A stretch of DNA of 64,000 nt from DASVHS01 sp035468985 (GTDB lineage: Bacteria > Acidobacteriota > Thermoanaerobaculia > Gp7-AA8), in contig DATISF010000007.1 in the NCBI GenBank assembly GCA_035468985.1, forward strand, positions 62,001 through 126,000, read 5' to 3'. Both the position numbers and the translations under genes were made by a program. Shown piece by piece: positions 1 through 7,673 of this stretch (its first letter is position 1; every line of letters begins with the position of its first letter). Under the pieces are notes generated by a model, which saw only the letters and a list, made by a program, of their open reading frames with translations, searched no databases and was not told the origin of the DNA.

Positions 1-993
1 TTGAAGACGATCGGACGGCACGCCATCGAAGGGAAGATCGTCTACTTCAACAATCCGATGGACATGGATCTCGTCCGCGCCGGCCGGTCGTTCGAGGCCT
101 ACGGCAAGGCGGTGGAGTTCCGCTCGAAGGGCGCCGACAAGGCGGCGGAGTTCGGCGCGCGAGCGGCGCTGATCCGTTCGGTGGCCTCCGATTCGCTGCG
201 GACGCCGCACACCGGAGCGGTGAAGTACGAAGGGAAGGTCCGGAAGATTCCCGCGGCCGCGCTCACCGTCGAAGACGCCATGCTCCTTCACCGGCTGCTG
301 GAGAAGAAGGAAGCCGTGCGCATGCATCTCGTTCTGACGCCGCGCACGCTTCCGGATGCGGAGTCGGCGAATGTCATCGGCGAGATCCGCGGCAGCGAGC
401 GGCCCAACGAGATCGTTCTCATCGGCGCGCACCTCGATTCGTGGGACCTCGGCACGGGGGCGATCGACGATGGAGCGGGTGTGGCGATGGTCATGGAGAC
501 GATGCGCCTGATCCACGAGTCGGGCCTGCATCCGAGGCGCACCATCCGCGGCGTGCTGTTCATGAACGAGGAGAACGGCGGACGGGGCGGCAGGCAGTAC
601 GCCGCGGATCACAAAGACGAGAAGCACATCGCGGCGATCGAGACCGACGCCGGAGCCGCCGCGCCGCGCGGATTCCTGACGACGCTCAAAGACGATGCGC
701 TCGCAGCGCTGGAAACGCGCATGCACATGCTCGATCGCGTGGGCGCCGCGAAGTTCGACCACGCCGAGGATACCGGCGCGGACACGAGGCTGCTCATCGA
801 GTCAGGAGTGCCCGGCTTCGGCCTCGTCCCCGATCCGCGTCACTACTTCGATTACCACCACTCGCCCGCGGACACGCTCGACAAGGTCGATCCGCACGAG
901 CTGGCCCAGAACACCGCCGCGCTCGTGGGGCTGACCTGGGAGCTGGCGGAGAATGGAGCACCGGCCTTAGCCGGTGCCCCGGTGAGTCACTAG
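1..993 (+). CDS. M28 family zinc peptidase, 5' end missing
   Basis: Exported metallopeptidase of family M28, which trims peptides with two co-catalytic zinc ions. The open frame runs from the first base, so the TTG at base 1 is only the window edge; carboxypeptidase-Q-like members are about 450-500 residues with a signal peptide, so roughly the first third is missing. Residues ~8-100 look like the PA domain typical of this subfamily. Zinc-site residues are visible: H144 and D146 (GAHLDSW), D156 (GAIDDGAG), E190/E191 (NEENGG), D216 (ETDAG) and H286/H287 (YHHSPADT). The last ~14 residues, starting at NGAPA, are encoded by a palindromic repeat (955-980) that also occurs in frame inside the penicillin acylase gene, so the native C-terminus was probably altered by a repeat. 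Family assignment is firm; substrate is unknown. Confidence 0.9.
   Translation: MKTIGRHAIEGKIVYFNNPMDMDLVRAGRSFEAYGKAVEFRSKGADKAAEFGARAALIRSVASDSLRTPHTGAVKYEGKVRKIPAAALTVEDAMLLHRLLEKKEAVRMHLVLTPRTLPDAESANVIGEIRGSERPNEIVLIGAHLDSWDLGTGAIDDGAGVAMVMETMRLIHESGLHPRRTIRGVLFMNEENGGRGGRQYAADHKDEKHIAAIETDAGAAAPRGFLTTLKDDALAALETRMHMLDRVGAAKFDHAEDTGADTRLLIESGVPGFGLVPDPRHYFDYHHSPADTLDKVDPHELAQNTAALVGLTWELAENGAPALAGAPVSH
955..980. repeat. palindromic repeat (NGAPA type) at the end of the M28 gene
   Basis: Stem GGAGCACCGGC / GCCGGTGCCCC around a CTTA loop, lying inside the reading frame just before the M28 stop codon. The same stem occurs at 36993-37016 (inverted) inside the penicillin acylase gene, preceded by the same AAT codon and read in the same frame. 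A degenerate copy is at 60279-60315. Confidence 0.7.
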
Positions 994-1011
994 GGAAGCT
1001 CTGAACAAGTC

Positions 1012-1050
1012 GTCATCCTGAGTCGGCGAAGCGCGACGAAGGATCTCGAG
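1012..1050. repeat. TCATCCTGAG / GAAGGATCTC interspersed repeat
   Basis: Contains GTCATCCTGAG followed by GACGAAGGATCTCGAGATCC. The same words recur at 1158-1183 and, as a full inverted pair, at 52466-52545. Short dispersed repeats of this type are common in GC-rich environmental genomes. Confidence 0.65.
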
Positions 1051-1071
1051 ATCCGAAAACCCCTGCGATCA

Positions 1072-1125
1072 CGTAGGGCCGACTCTCAGTCGGCCCCGGG
1101 CCCACTGGAGAGTGGGCCCTACGTG
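1072..1125. repeat. Double-hairpin palindromic repeat (ACGTAGGGCC type)
   Basis: Two adjacent hairpins, GGGCCGACT-CTC-AGTCGGCCC and GGGCCCACT-GGAG-AGTGGGCCC, flanked by ACGTAGGG and CCCTACGT so the whole unit is also palindromic. A related unit lies in frame in the MFS transporter gene at 27970-28021 with the shared words CTCTC, GAGAGT and CCTACGT. Confidence 0.7.
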
Positions 1126-1157
1126 TGAAATAGGATCAGGGAACGTCTGCGCAAGTG

Positions 1158-1183
1158 GTCATCCTTCGCGGCTCAGGATGACG
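1158..1183. repeat. Short GTCATCC...GGATGAC inverted repeat
   Basis: GTCATCC and GGATGAC arms around TTCGCGGCTCA; the same family as 1012-1050 and 52466-52545. Confidence 0.6.
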
Positions 1184-1304
1184 CTTGGTCTCGACGCCGT
1201 GAGCTTCGTTGCTCAGCACGGTCACCGCTATGCTTGCGTCTGCGCGCCTCGCTCACGTCGCCGATACCGGCGCCATCTGCTACCCATCCAGCCGATACAG
1301 GCCA

Positions 1305-4262
1305 CTAGAACCGCACTCTCACCGCCAGCCGGTAGAAGCGTGGCGTTTGGTAGGCATCGGCGCTGTTCGGTTGTCCGAACGTGGCTGACTTCTCCCAGTT
1401 CACGCCATAGACCGGGGTGTCATGGAAGGGATTGAAGGCCACGGCGCTGTTGCCGCTCGGCAGCTTCGAGCCGTTCCTGCGCGTCAGAACCGTCTGCGTG
1501 ACGAAGTCGGGATCTTCGAGGCCGTGCTCATTGAAGACGTTGATCACGTCGCCGAGGAACGTCAGTCCGATTTTCGAGATGGGAATCGTGTAGCGGAGCG
1601 CGAGATCGGTGGAGGTGATGGCGTCGAGCCGGAACGCGCCACGATCGCTGAAGAAATACGACACCGAGGTCGGCGGGCGTTGATAGCCAGGGTTGGCGAC
1701 GCCGTTCGCTCCCGGTCCCGTCGTGGTGTTGTTGCGGACGTCGATGGTCGCGAAAGCCGAGTAGGGGAGTCCGGAGTGATACCGCTCCAGGACGGAGACG
1801 GTGAATTCGCCGAACCCCATCGGCGGCGCGAAGTCGGCCCAAAGATTCGCGCGATGGCGGATGTCTTCATTGAGATCTCCGACCGGGTTGTTCCGCACGA
1901 AGTCCGTGTATTCGGGATAGTTGTGAAAGTCGGTGAACGTCGTGGCGAAGCTCGGCTGCTCCCCCTCGACGTTGCCGCGCAGTTTCGCGTACGTGAAGTT
2001 GCCGCCGAGATTGACCATCGTCAACAGCCGATACGCCCCCTGAACCTGCAGGCCGTTGTACTTGCGCGACAAACCGCTGCTGGCGTTCTCGATGATGCCG
2101 ACGTCGTAGATGGTTCCGTTCGGATCGACGGCGGTGCCCGTCGTCCGCGTGCGGCGCACGACATAGAAGTCTTTCCAGCTGCGGTGCAGGACGTCCGCGC
2201 GGACGAACCCGTTCGGTCCGAAGGCGAAGCCGTATCCGAGCGACTGCTCATCCATGTGCGGAGCGCGGAGGGAGTGCTCGAACTTTGTGGTGGTGCCGGG
2301 GATGTTCGAATCGGTGAGGAAGGTCGTGTTCTTCGTTCCGCCCGCCGAGTTGAACCAGTCGAACACGCGCTTGATCACTTCCGGAACGGGCAGCATCTGA
2401 TCGAACGGCGTCCCCTTCGGATTGATCGTCGGACCCTTGTAGTCCCAGTAATACGACGCGTACCGTCCCGCGGCGGCGGTGTTGTCGGCCGGCCCCTGAT
2501 CGACTTTCGAGACGTAGCGCGCGTAATTGGCCGTGACGCGATGACGTCCGGTGCCGCCGATGTCGTAGGTGGCCGACAGGCGCGGGCTGAGCGCGCTGTC
2601 GTCGACGGTCTTGTTGCCGGCCTGGTCGTGTCCGAAATCCTTGTCGTAGCGAAGGCCGGCGTTGAAGCTCCAGCGGCTGGTCAGATCCCACTTGTCGTTG
2701 ACGAACAACGAGCGGACCGCGAAGTCGGAAGTCTTGCTGAGCGCCGGAACCGGATCCCACTCGATCTCGCTCGTTTCCGGATCGACGCCGAACAGCAGCG
2801 TGGTGCCGTTGAAGAAGAAATTTCCGTGAATGCGGAAGTCGCTTCCGGACTGGAAGTTGTTCTCGTTGCGGAGCTGGTGGAACTCTTCGTACCCGCCGAC
2901 GAGGCTGTGATTCCCCAGAGCTCCCGTGGAGAGGTAGTAGCTCGACTTCAGCAGCATCGACTTGTTGTCGCGCTGCTTGGGCGGACAGATCGAGCCGCAG
3001 AACGTCGGCGACCATCCGCGCGGCTGCGGGCGGATCGTCGAGTCGAGCAGCAGCGTGCCGTCGATGAGATCGCGTGTCTCCGCTCCGAAGCTGAACGAGT
3101 AATTCATCCTGCTGAACTGCGCCTCGGCCAGAAGGTTGTTGGTGAGCAGGCCGCTGTAGTGCAGCGACAGCAGCGAGTTCGGCTCGCGGCGCGTTGTGAG
3201 ACTGCGCAGGTCGATGATGCGGCTCGTCGAGACGTAGTTGTCGACGTTCGCTTTGGAGCTGATGTAGGAGCCGACGAGGTCGTGCCCCTGGAAGATCTGC
3301 CCGGTGAGCTTCGTCTCGTAGCGCTGCCGCTTGTCCTGCTGCGCGAATCCGATGTTCGTCAGATAGGTCGTGGCCGAGGTGGTGGCGTCCTGCTTGCGCC
3401 CGGCGAGGAAGAACCAGAGGCGGTCGCGGATGATCCTTCCGCCGAACGTCCCCTCGTAGACGCTGTTGATCTTGTCGGTGTGATCGGCCTCGCCGGCGAA
3501 CGGCGTCTTCGATCGCCAGTTGTCGTTCGTGAGGGTGTCGCGAAAGCTGCCGGTGAAGTCGTTGCCGCCCGATTTGGTGAGCGTCGTGACGACGCCGCCG
3601 GTGAAGCGGCCGTACTCCGCGGAGATCGCACCGCGCAGAACCGTCGTCTCCTGGATGGCGTCCTCGATGAAGAGGTTCATCGGCTGGCCGCGAAGGTTCT
3701 CGTTGACGACCACGCCGTTGACGAGAAAGAGATTGTCGAACGACTGCGCGCCGGAGATGGTGATCTGATTGTTCGGGCCGGCGTCGTTCACGCCCGGCGA
3801 GAGCAGCGTCGTCGAGGCGATGCTGCGGCTGACCGGGAGCGTGTCGATCGTCTTGGCGTCGAACGTCGTGGCGGCCTGCGGCGTCTCGAGAACGTTCGGC
3901 GCCGTCGCCGTGACCGTCACCGCTTCGGCCACCGCGCTCACTTTCAGCTCGGCGTCGGTCCTGGCGGTCTGCGCCAGCTCGACGCGCGCGCGTTTCGTGA
4001 GCGTCTGCATTCCGGAGAGCTCGAACCGCACGTCGTACATGCCGGGGGGAAGTGCGGGGAAGCTGTAGCCGCCGGCTTCGCCGGTGCCTGTCGACCGGAT
4101 GCCCTGCAGGGCGGGAGAGGTCGCGGTCACCGTGACTCCCGGGAGAGGGCTTCCGTTGGATGTGACCGTTCCGGTCAGCGCACCGGTGGTGCCCTGACCA
4201 AACGCGAGCGGTACGAGAGGTAGAAGGATGAAGCAGACAGCGATTGCACGGAGGAGTCTCAC
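1305..4262 (-). CDS. TonB-dependent receptor 1, Oar-type, with N-terminal carboxypeptidase-regulatory-like domain
   Basis: Outer-membrane beta-barrel for TonB-driven uptake of an unknown ligand. The 985 residues begin with a signal peptide (1-22, ending AFG), then a carboxypeptidase-regulatory-like domain (~25-105, with PLPGVTVTATSP), a plug domain (~115-230, including IEDAIQETTVLRGAISAEYG) and a barrel ending in RVRF, whose terminal Phe fits recognition by the BAM machinery. The start is GTG at 4262, behind GGGAGGC. In place of the FCGVC motif of its paralogues it has FCGSIC (C422 and C426). It lacks the other cysteine pairs seen in the array. It is the last gene of the receptor array and the only one without an obvious terminator. 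It groups by eye with receptors 2 and 3. Substrate cannot be told from sequence. Confidence 0.92.
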   Translation of the reverse strand: MRLLRAIAVCFILLPLVPLAFGQGTTGALTGTVTSNGSPLPGVTVTATSPALQGIRSTGTGEAGGYSFPALPPGMYDVRFELSGMQTLTKRARVELAQTARTDAELKVSAVAEAVTVTATAPNVLETPQAATTFDAKTIDTLPVSRSIASTTLLSPGVNDAGPNNQITISGAQSFDNLFLVNGVVVNENLRGQPMNLFIEDAIQETTVLRGAISAEYGRFTGGVVTTLTKSGGNDFTGSFRDTLTNDNWRSKTPFAGEADHTDKINSVYEGTFGGRIIRDRLWFFLAGRKQDATTSATTYLTNIGFAQQDKRQRYETKLTGQIFQGHDLVGSYISSKANVDNYVSTSRIIDLRSLTTRREPNSLLSLHYSGLLTNNLLAEAQFSRMNYSFSFGAETRDLIDGTLLLDSTIRPQPRGWSPTFCGSICPPKQRDNKSMLLKSSYYLSTGALGNHSLVGGYEEFHQLRNENNFQSGSDFRIHGNFFFNGTTLLFGVDPETSEIEWDPVPALSKTSDFAVRSLFVNDKWDLTSRWSFNAGLRYDKDFGHDQAGNKTVDDSALSPRLSATYDIGGTGRHRVTANYARYVSKVDQGPADNTAAAGRYASYYWDYKGPTINPKGTPFDQMLPVPEVIKRVFDWFNSAGGTKNTTFLTDSNIPGTTTKFEHSLRAPHMDEQSLGYGFAFGPNGFVRADVLHRSWKDFYVVRRTRTTGTAVDPNGTIYDVGIIENASSGLSRKYNGLQVQGAYRLLTMVNLGGNFTYAKLRGNVEGEQPSFATTFTDFHNYPEYTDFVRNNPVGDLNEDIRHRANLWADFAPPMGFGEFTVSVLERYHSGLPYSAFATIDVRNNTTTGPGANGVANPGYQRPPTSVSYFFSDRGAFRLDAITSTDLALRYTIPISKIGLTFLGDVINVFNEHGLEDPDFVTQTVLTRRNGSKLPSGNSAVAFNPFHDTPVYGVNWEKSATFGQPNSADAYQTPRFYRLAVRVRF

Positions 4263-4313
4263 GTCGCCTCCCTGAACTGCCGATTTTTGGAGGCGATCTT
4301 ATCTCTTTCCGGC

Positions 4314-4342
4314 AAAAAAAAGCCCCGGCCGAAGCCGGGGCT
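4314..4342 (-). terminator. Rho-independent terminator of receptor 2
   Basis: On the minus strand, stem AGCCCCGGC-TTC-GCCGGGGCT followed by a run of T, 22 bases beyond the receptor 2 stop codon. The same stem sequence closes receptors 3 to 6. Confidence 0.9.
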
Positions 4343-4363
4343 CGTTACAGCGGGATGGACGGA

Positions 4364-7300
4364 CTAGAAGCGGGCCCCGAATGAGAACAGGTACGTGCGC
4401 GGCAGCTGGTAACTGCCCTGCGTCGCGAACGTGGTGTCCGAAAGCGGCTTGCCGAAATTCGGACCCTTCATCCAGTTCGCGCCCATCGCCGTGCACTGCG
4501 CGGCCGTGGAGCCCTGCGGGCATTCGACCGGCGCCTGTGTGAACGGGTTGAACGCGGAGAGCCCACGGCCGGAGTTGTTCGCGGTGAACACGGTCGTGTC
4601 GCCGCCGACATTCGCGATCTGATTGAACGCGTTGCGCAATTCTGCTTTGACGAAGAGGCCGACGACCTTCACGGGCAGCTCGTAATTGATGGCCAGGTCG
4701 GTCGCGGTCAGGTTGTCGAAGCGGTAGGCGCCGCGCTCACCGAAGAAGTACGTGACGGCGGTGGGTCGCGTGGCGTAATCGTGCGCCGGATCGCGCGTCG
4801 CGCCGTTCGGATAGATCGGGTTCTTGTTCGCGTCGGACAGCATCGCCGACGTGATGGGGATCGATCCCGATGCGGAGTACGGCGTGCCGGAGTCATAGCG
4901 CTCGATCAGTCCGATGTTGAAGCGGCCGATCGGCGAGCCGAGCGTGTAGTTCAGCCAGAGACGGACTTTGTGGCGCTGGTCGGCGTTGAGGAATCCGATC
5001 GGTGCGTTCTGCGCGAAGGCCTGATATTCCGGATACGACACCGTCGATCCAGTGAAGGTGCCGGGGCCGGCGCCGCCGGTTTCGCCTTCGACGTTGCCGG
5101 TCAGCTTCGAATAGGTGTAGTTGCCGCCGAGCGAGAAGTTCATCGGAAGCTGGTACTGACCCTGGAACTGCGCCGCCCAGTACTTACGGGTCGGGACGGA
5201 GGAGTTGCCGATCAGGTTCAGATCGACAAGCTGATTGTTGGCCGGGTTGAGCACCGAGCCCGTCGAGAGGTTGGTGAATTGTGCGTAGAAGTCCTGCCAG
5301 TCGCGGTTGATGTAGTCGCCGCGGAAGAAGCCCTTGCCGACCTGCATACCGGCGCCGACAGTGATCTCGCGCATGTTCGGCGACTGGATCGTGCCCATCA
5401 TCTTCGTGTTCACGCCGGGAATGCTGGCGGAGATGACCGAGCGGTTGTAGCCGCCGTTGGCGTAGAACCACTGGAAGACCTGCAGGGCTGCCGCACGCGA
5501 ATCCATCAGCGGCAGATCAGGTCCGGCGTACGCGTAACGGAAGGTGGCCGGATTGCCGGCCGCGGAGGAGCCGCTGGCGACGGTCTCGGCGAGACGGCCG
5601 ACGTACTTGCCGTAGTTCAGGTCGACGCGCAGCTTGCCGTTCGAGAAGACGTCATAGATGACGCCGAGGCGCGGGCTGACCGCGGAGTCGTCCGAAACCT
5701 TGTTGTGGAAGCTGTCGATGGCGTCGTTCTTGTCGTAACGGGCACCGAGATTGAAGCTGAAGTGCGGGTTCAGGTCCCACTTGTCGTTGAAGAAGACCGA
5801 CTTCGTGACGAGGTCCGATCCCTTCGAAGTAAACGCAATCGGGAAGTAGATGAAGCGATCGCCGTTGCCGGCCGGATCGCCGTGGACCTGGATGGAAACG
5901 GTACCGTCGGGATTCTGCACCGGCGGGTTCGTGCGGACGTCGAAACGGATGCTGGTGGGCGACTGATAGTTGTCGGCCTGGCGCTGCTCCGCCCAGTCGT
6001 CGTAACCGAATACGGCGTTGTGCGTGCCCAGCGACTTCGTGCCGAGGAAGTAGTGACCTTTGACTTCCCATTCCTTGTTGTTACGGGTTTCCGGAGTGCA
6101 AACGCCGCAGAAGTACGGCGCGTTGAACGCGGCACCGGTGACGACCTGGTCGATCATCGGTGAGTTTTCCGCGATCACAGCCGGATCGGTCGATCCATAT
6201 CCGCCGATTCCGCCGGATCCGACGAACGCGAAGTACTTCTTCGCGTAGTCGGCTTCCACCATGAAGCTGTTCGTGAGAATGCCGTTGTAATGGGCGGTCT
6301 TGAAATCGTTCGGATTCGTCTGGATCGGGGCCAGAGTCCGGTAGTCGAGGCAGCCCAGCTGGCAGTTGTTGGTCTGGCTGACTTTGTTGTTCAGGTACGA
6401 AAGCACGAGGCTGTGCTTCGGCGTGATCTGGCCGGTCAGTTTTCCCTCGTAGCGATGGCGGGTGTTCTTCTGGTTGTAGGCGCCGGGGGTGAAGCCGGAC
6501 TTGACGACGTTGAGATTTCGGGGCGCATTGTCGTCCTGTTTGCGGCCGGCGGTGAAGAACCACAGACGATCGCGGACGATGCGGCCGCCGAACGTCGCTT
6601 CATAGGTGGAGTTGATTTTGTCGACAGGCGGAGCGGGCTGATTCGGCTCCGACTCCGCCGTCCATGACGGCTTGTCGAGCGAGTCGCGGAGCGATCCGCT
6701 GAACTCGTTGCCGCCCGACTTGGTGATCGCCGAAACGACACCGCCGGTGAAGCGGCCGTACTCGGCCGAGACGCCGCCGCTCAGGACGGTGGTCTCCTGG
6801 ATTGCGTCTTCGATGTACAGCGCGTGCGGCTGTCCGCGCAGGTTCTCGTTGACCACTGCGCCGTTGACGAGCCAGAGGTTGTCATACGCGAACGCGCCGG
6901 AAATGACCGTCGCATTGCGCGGCCCGTTCGTCGTGACGCCCGGGGTCAGGTTCGCGACCGCCACCGGATTGCGAGCGATCGGGAGTCGGTTGACTTCCTG
7001 CTGCTTCACGTTGGTCTCGACCTGCGTGGTCTCGAGCACTGTCGGCGCTGACGCTGTGACGGTGATGGCCTCGGCCACCTTCGCCATCTTCAGCTCCGCG
7101 TCGACGCGCGCGGTCGTGACGAGGCCGACGTTGGTCTTCCGCGACATCGTCTGCATGCCTTCCAGGGCGAAGACGACCGTGTAGTCGCCGGGCGGCAGCG
7201 CGGGGAAGTTGTACGCGCCGTTCTCGTTCGTCGTGGACGTGCGCGTGCCCTGCAGGTTGGGCGATGAAATCGTGATCGTCACGCCCGGGAGCGGTGCCCC

Positions 7301-7414
7301 CGCTTGCGTCACGGTCCCGGTCAATTGACCTGTCGTCCCCTGCGCGAACATCGCGGCGGGGAACAACATAACCATGATGAGAGCACCAAAAATGATGCGA
7401 CTGCCTCTGGCCAT
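4364..7414 (-). CDS. TonB-dependent receptor 2, Oar-type
   Basis: Outer-membrane receptor of 1016 residues: signal peptide (1-24, ending AMFA), carboxypeptidase-regulatory-like domain (~27-110), plug (~120-235) and barrel ending FSFGARF. ATG 7414 follows TAGGAGGGTTC, the identical ribosome-binding context used by receptor 3. Cysteine pairs suggest disulfide-pinned outer loops: CQLGC, shared with receptor 3; FCGVC, shared in form with all six paralogues; and a C-terminal ECPQG...C pair, shared with receptors 4-6 but absent from 1 and 3. It has its own terminator, and its upstream region matches that of receptor 3, so the two are probably co-regulated but separately transcribed. The ligand is unknown; neighbouring peptidases make peptides a reasonable guess only. 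Confidence 0.92.
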   Translation of the reverse strand: MARGSRIIFGALIMVMLFPAAMFAQGTTGQLTGTVTQAGAPLPGVTITISSPNLQGTRTSTTNENGAYNFPALPPGDYTVVFALEGMQTMSRKTNVGLVTTARVDAELKMAKVAEAITVTASAPTVLETTQVETNVKQQEVNRLPIARNPVAVANLTPGVTTNGPRNATVISGAFAYDNLWLVNGAVVNENLRGQPHALYIEDAIQETTVLSGGVSAEYGRFTGGVVSAITKSGGNEFSGSLRDSLDKPSWTAESEPNQPAPPVDKINSTYEATFGGRIVRDRLWFFTAGRKQDDNAPRNLNVVKSGFTPGAYNQKNTRHRYEGKLTGQITPKHSLVLSYLNNKVSQTNNCQLGCLDYRTLAPIQTNPNDFKTAHYNGILTNSFMVEADYAKKYFAFVGSGGIGGYGSTDPAVIAENSPMIDQVVTGAAFNAPYFCGVCTPETRNNKEWEVKGHYFLGTKSLGTHNAVFGYDDWAEQRQADNYQSPTSIRFDVRTNPPVQNPDGTVSIQVHGDPAGNGDRFIYFPIAFTSKGSDLVTKSVFFNDKWDLNPHFSFNLGARYDKNDAIDSFHNKVSDDSAVSPRLGVIYDVFSNGKLRVDLNYGKYVGRLAETVASGSSAAGNPATFRYAYAGPDLPLMDSRAAALQVFQWFYANGGYNRSVISASIPGVNTKMMGTIQSPNMREITVGAGMQVGKGFFRGDYINRDWQDFYAQFTNLSTGSVLNPANNQLVDLNLIGNSSVPTRKYWAAQFQGQYQLPMNFSLGGNYTYSKLTGNVEGETGGAGPGTFTGSTVSYPEYQAFAQNAPIGFLNADQRHKVRLWLNYTLGSPIGRFNIGLIERYDSGTPYSASGSIPITSAMLSDANKNPIYPNGATRDPAHDYATRPTAVTYFFGERGAYRFDNLTATDLAINYELPVKVVGLFVKAELRNAFNQIANVGGDTTVFTANNSGRGLSAFNPFTQAPVECPQGSTAAQCTAMGANWMKGPNFGKPLSDTTFATQGSYQLPRTYLFSFGARF

Positions 7415-7479
7415 GAACCCTCCTACTCTTTATTTGTGTTGGAAAGGAAACAGGGATGTCACTGGGCGGGCACTTTCGC

Positions 7480-7550
7480 ACGTTTGAAGCCATTTATGCA
7501 AATCAGTGTTTGTTGAATACCGACAACAACTTAGCCAATTGGATATCAAA
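7480..7550 (-). promoter_or_regulatory. Conserved upstream region of receptor 2
   Basis: Read on the minus strand it contains GGCTAAGT, GTTGTCGG, then TTTGCATAAATGGC and AACGTGCGAAAG. The same blocks in the same order and nearly the same spacing stand in front of receptor 3 (10730-10805). GCATAAAT could be a -10 element, but no canonical -35 lies at 17 bases, so the exact promoter is not assigned. Confidence 0.55.
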
Positions 7551-7624
7551 CCGTTGCCACGCGATCATTCGGTTTTTCGATGCGTAACGTCCGAGAATCC
7601 GAATCCGCGGCCTGCCGCGGGAAC

Positions 7625-7650
7625 AAAAAGCCCCGGCCGAGGCCGGGGCT
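7625..7650 (-). terminator. Rho-independent terminator of receptor 3
   Basis: Minus-strand stem AGCCCCGGCC-TC-GGCCGGGGCT followed by TTTTT, 24 bases beyond the receptor 3 stop codon. Confidence 0.88.
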
Positions 7651-7673
7651 CGAAAGGGTGAGGGCGAGCGGAA

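Larger units (their letters stand above)
994..1304. other. Gene-free spacer filled with interspersed repeats
   Basis: No credible gene. It holds two copies of a GTCATCCTGAG / GAAGGATC type repeat (1012-1050 and 1158-1183) and a double hairpin (1072-1125). The spacer separates convergent genes (M28 on plus, receptor 1 on minus). No canonical terminator with a T-run was seen for receptor 1; the hairpins may serve that role. Confidence 0.6.

Noticed and set aside
1..3. TTG at base 1 as the start codon of the M28 gene
   Set aside because: It would remove the signal peptide and part of the protein; the frame is simply cut by the window edge.
1200..1304. Terminator for receptor 1
   Set aside because: No stem followed by a T-run could be found beyond its stop codon, unlike the other five receptors.
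1422..4223. Long plus-strand open frame (933 codons) opposite receptor 1, and similar ones opposite other receptors
   Set aside because: Strings of Arg, Glu, Val and Asp without domains, no ribosome sites, lying exactly antisense to well-supported genes; expected from high GC.
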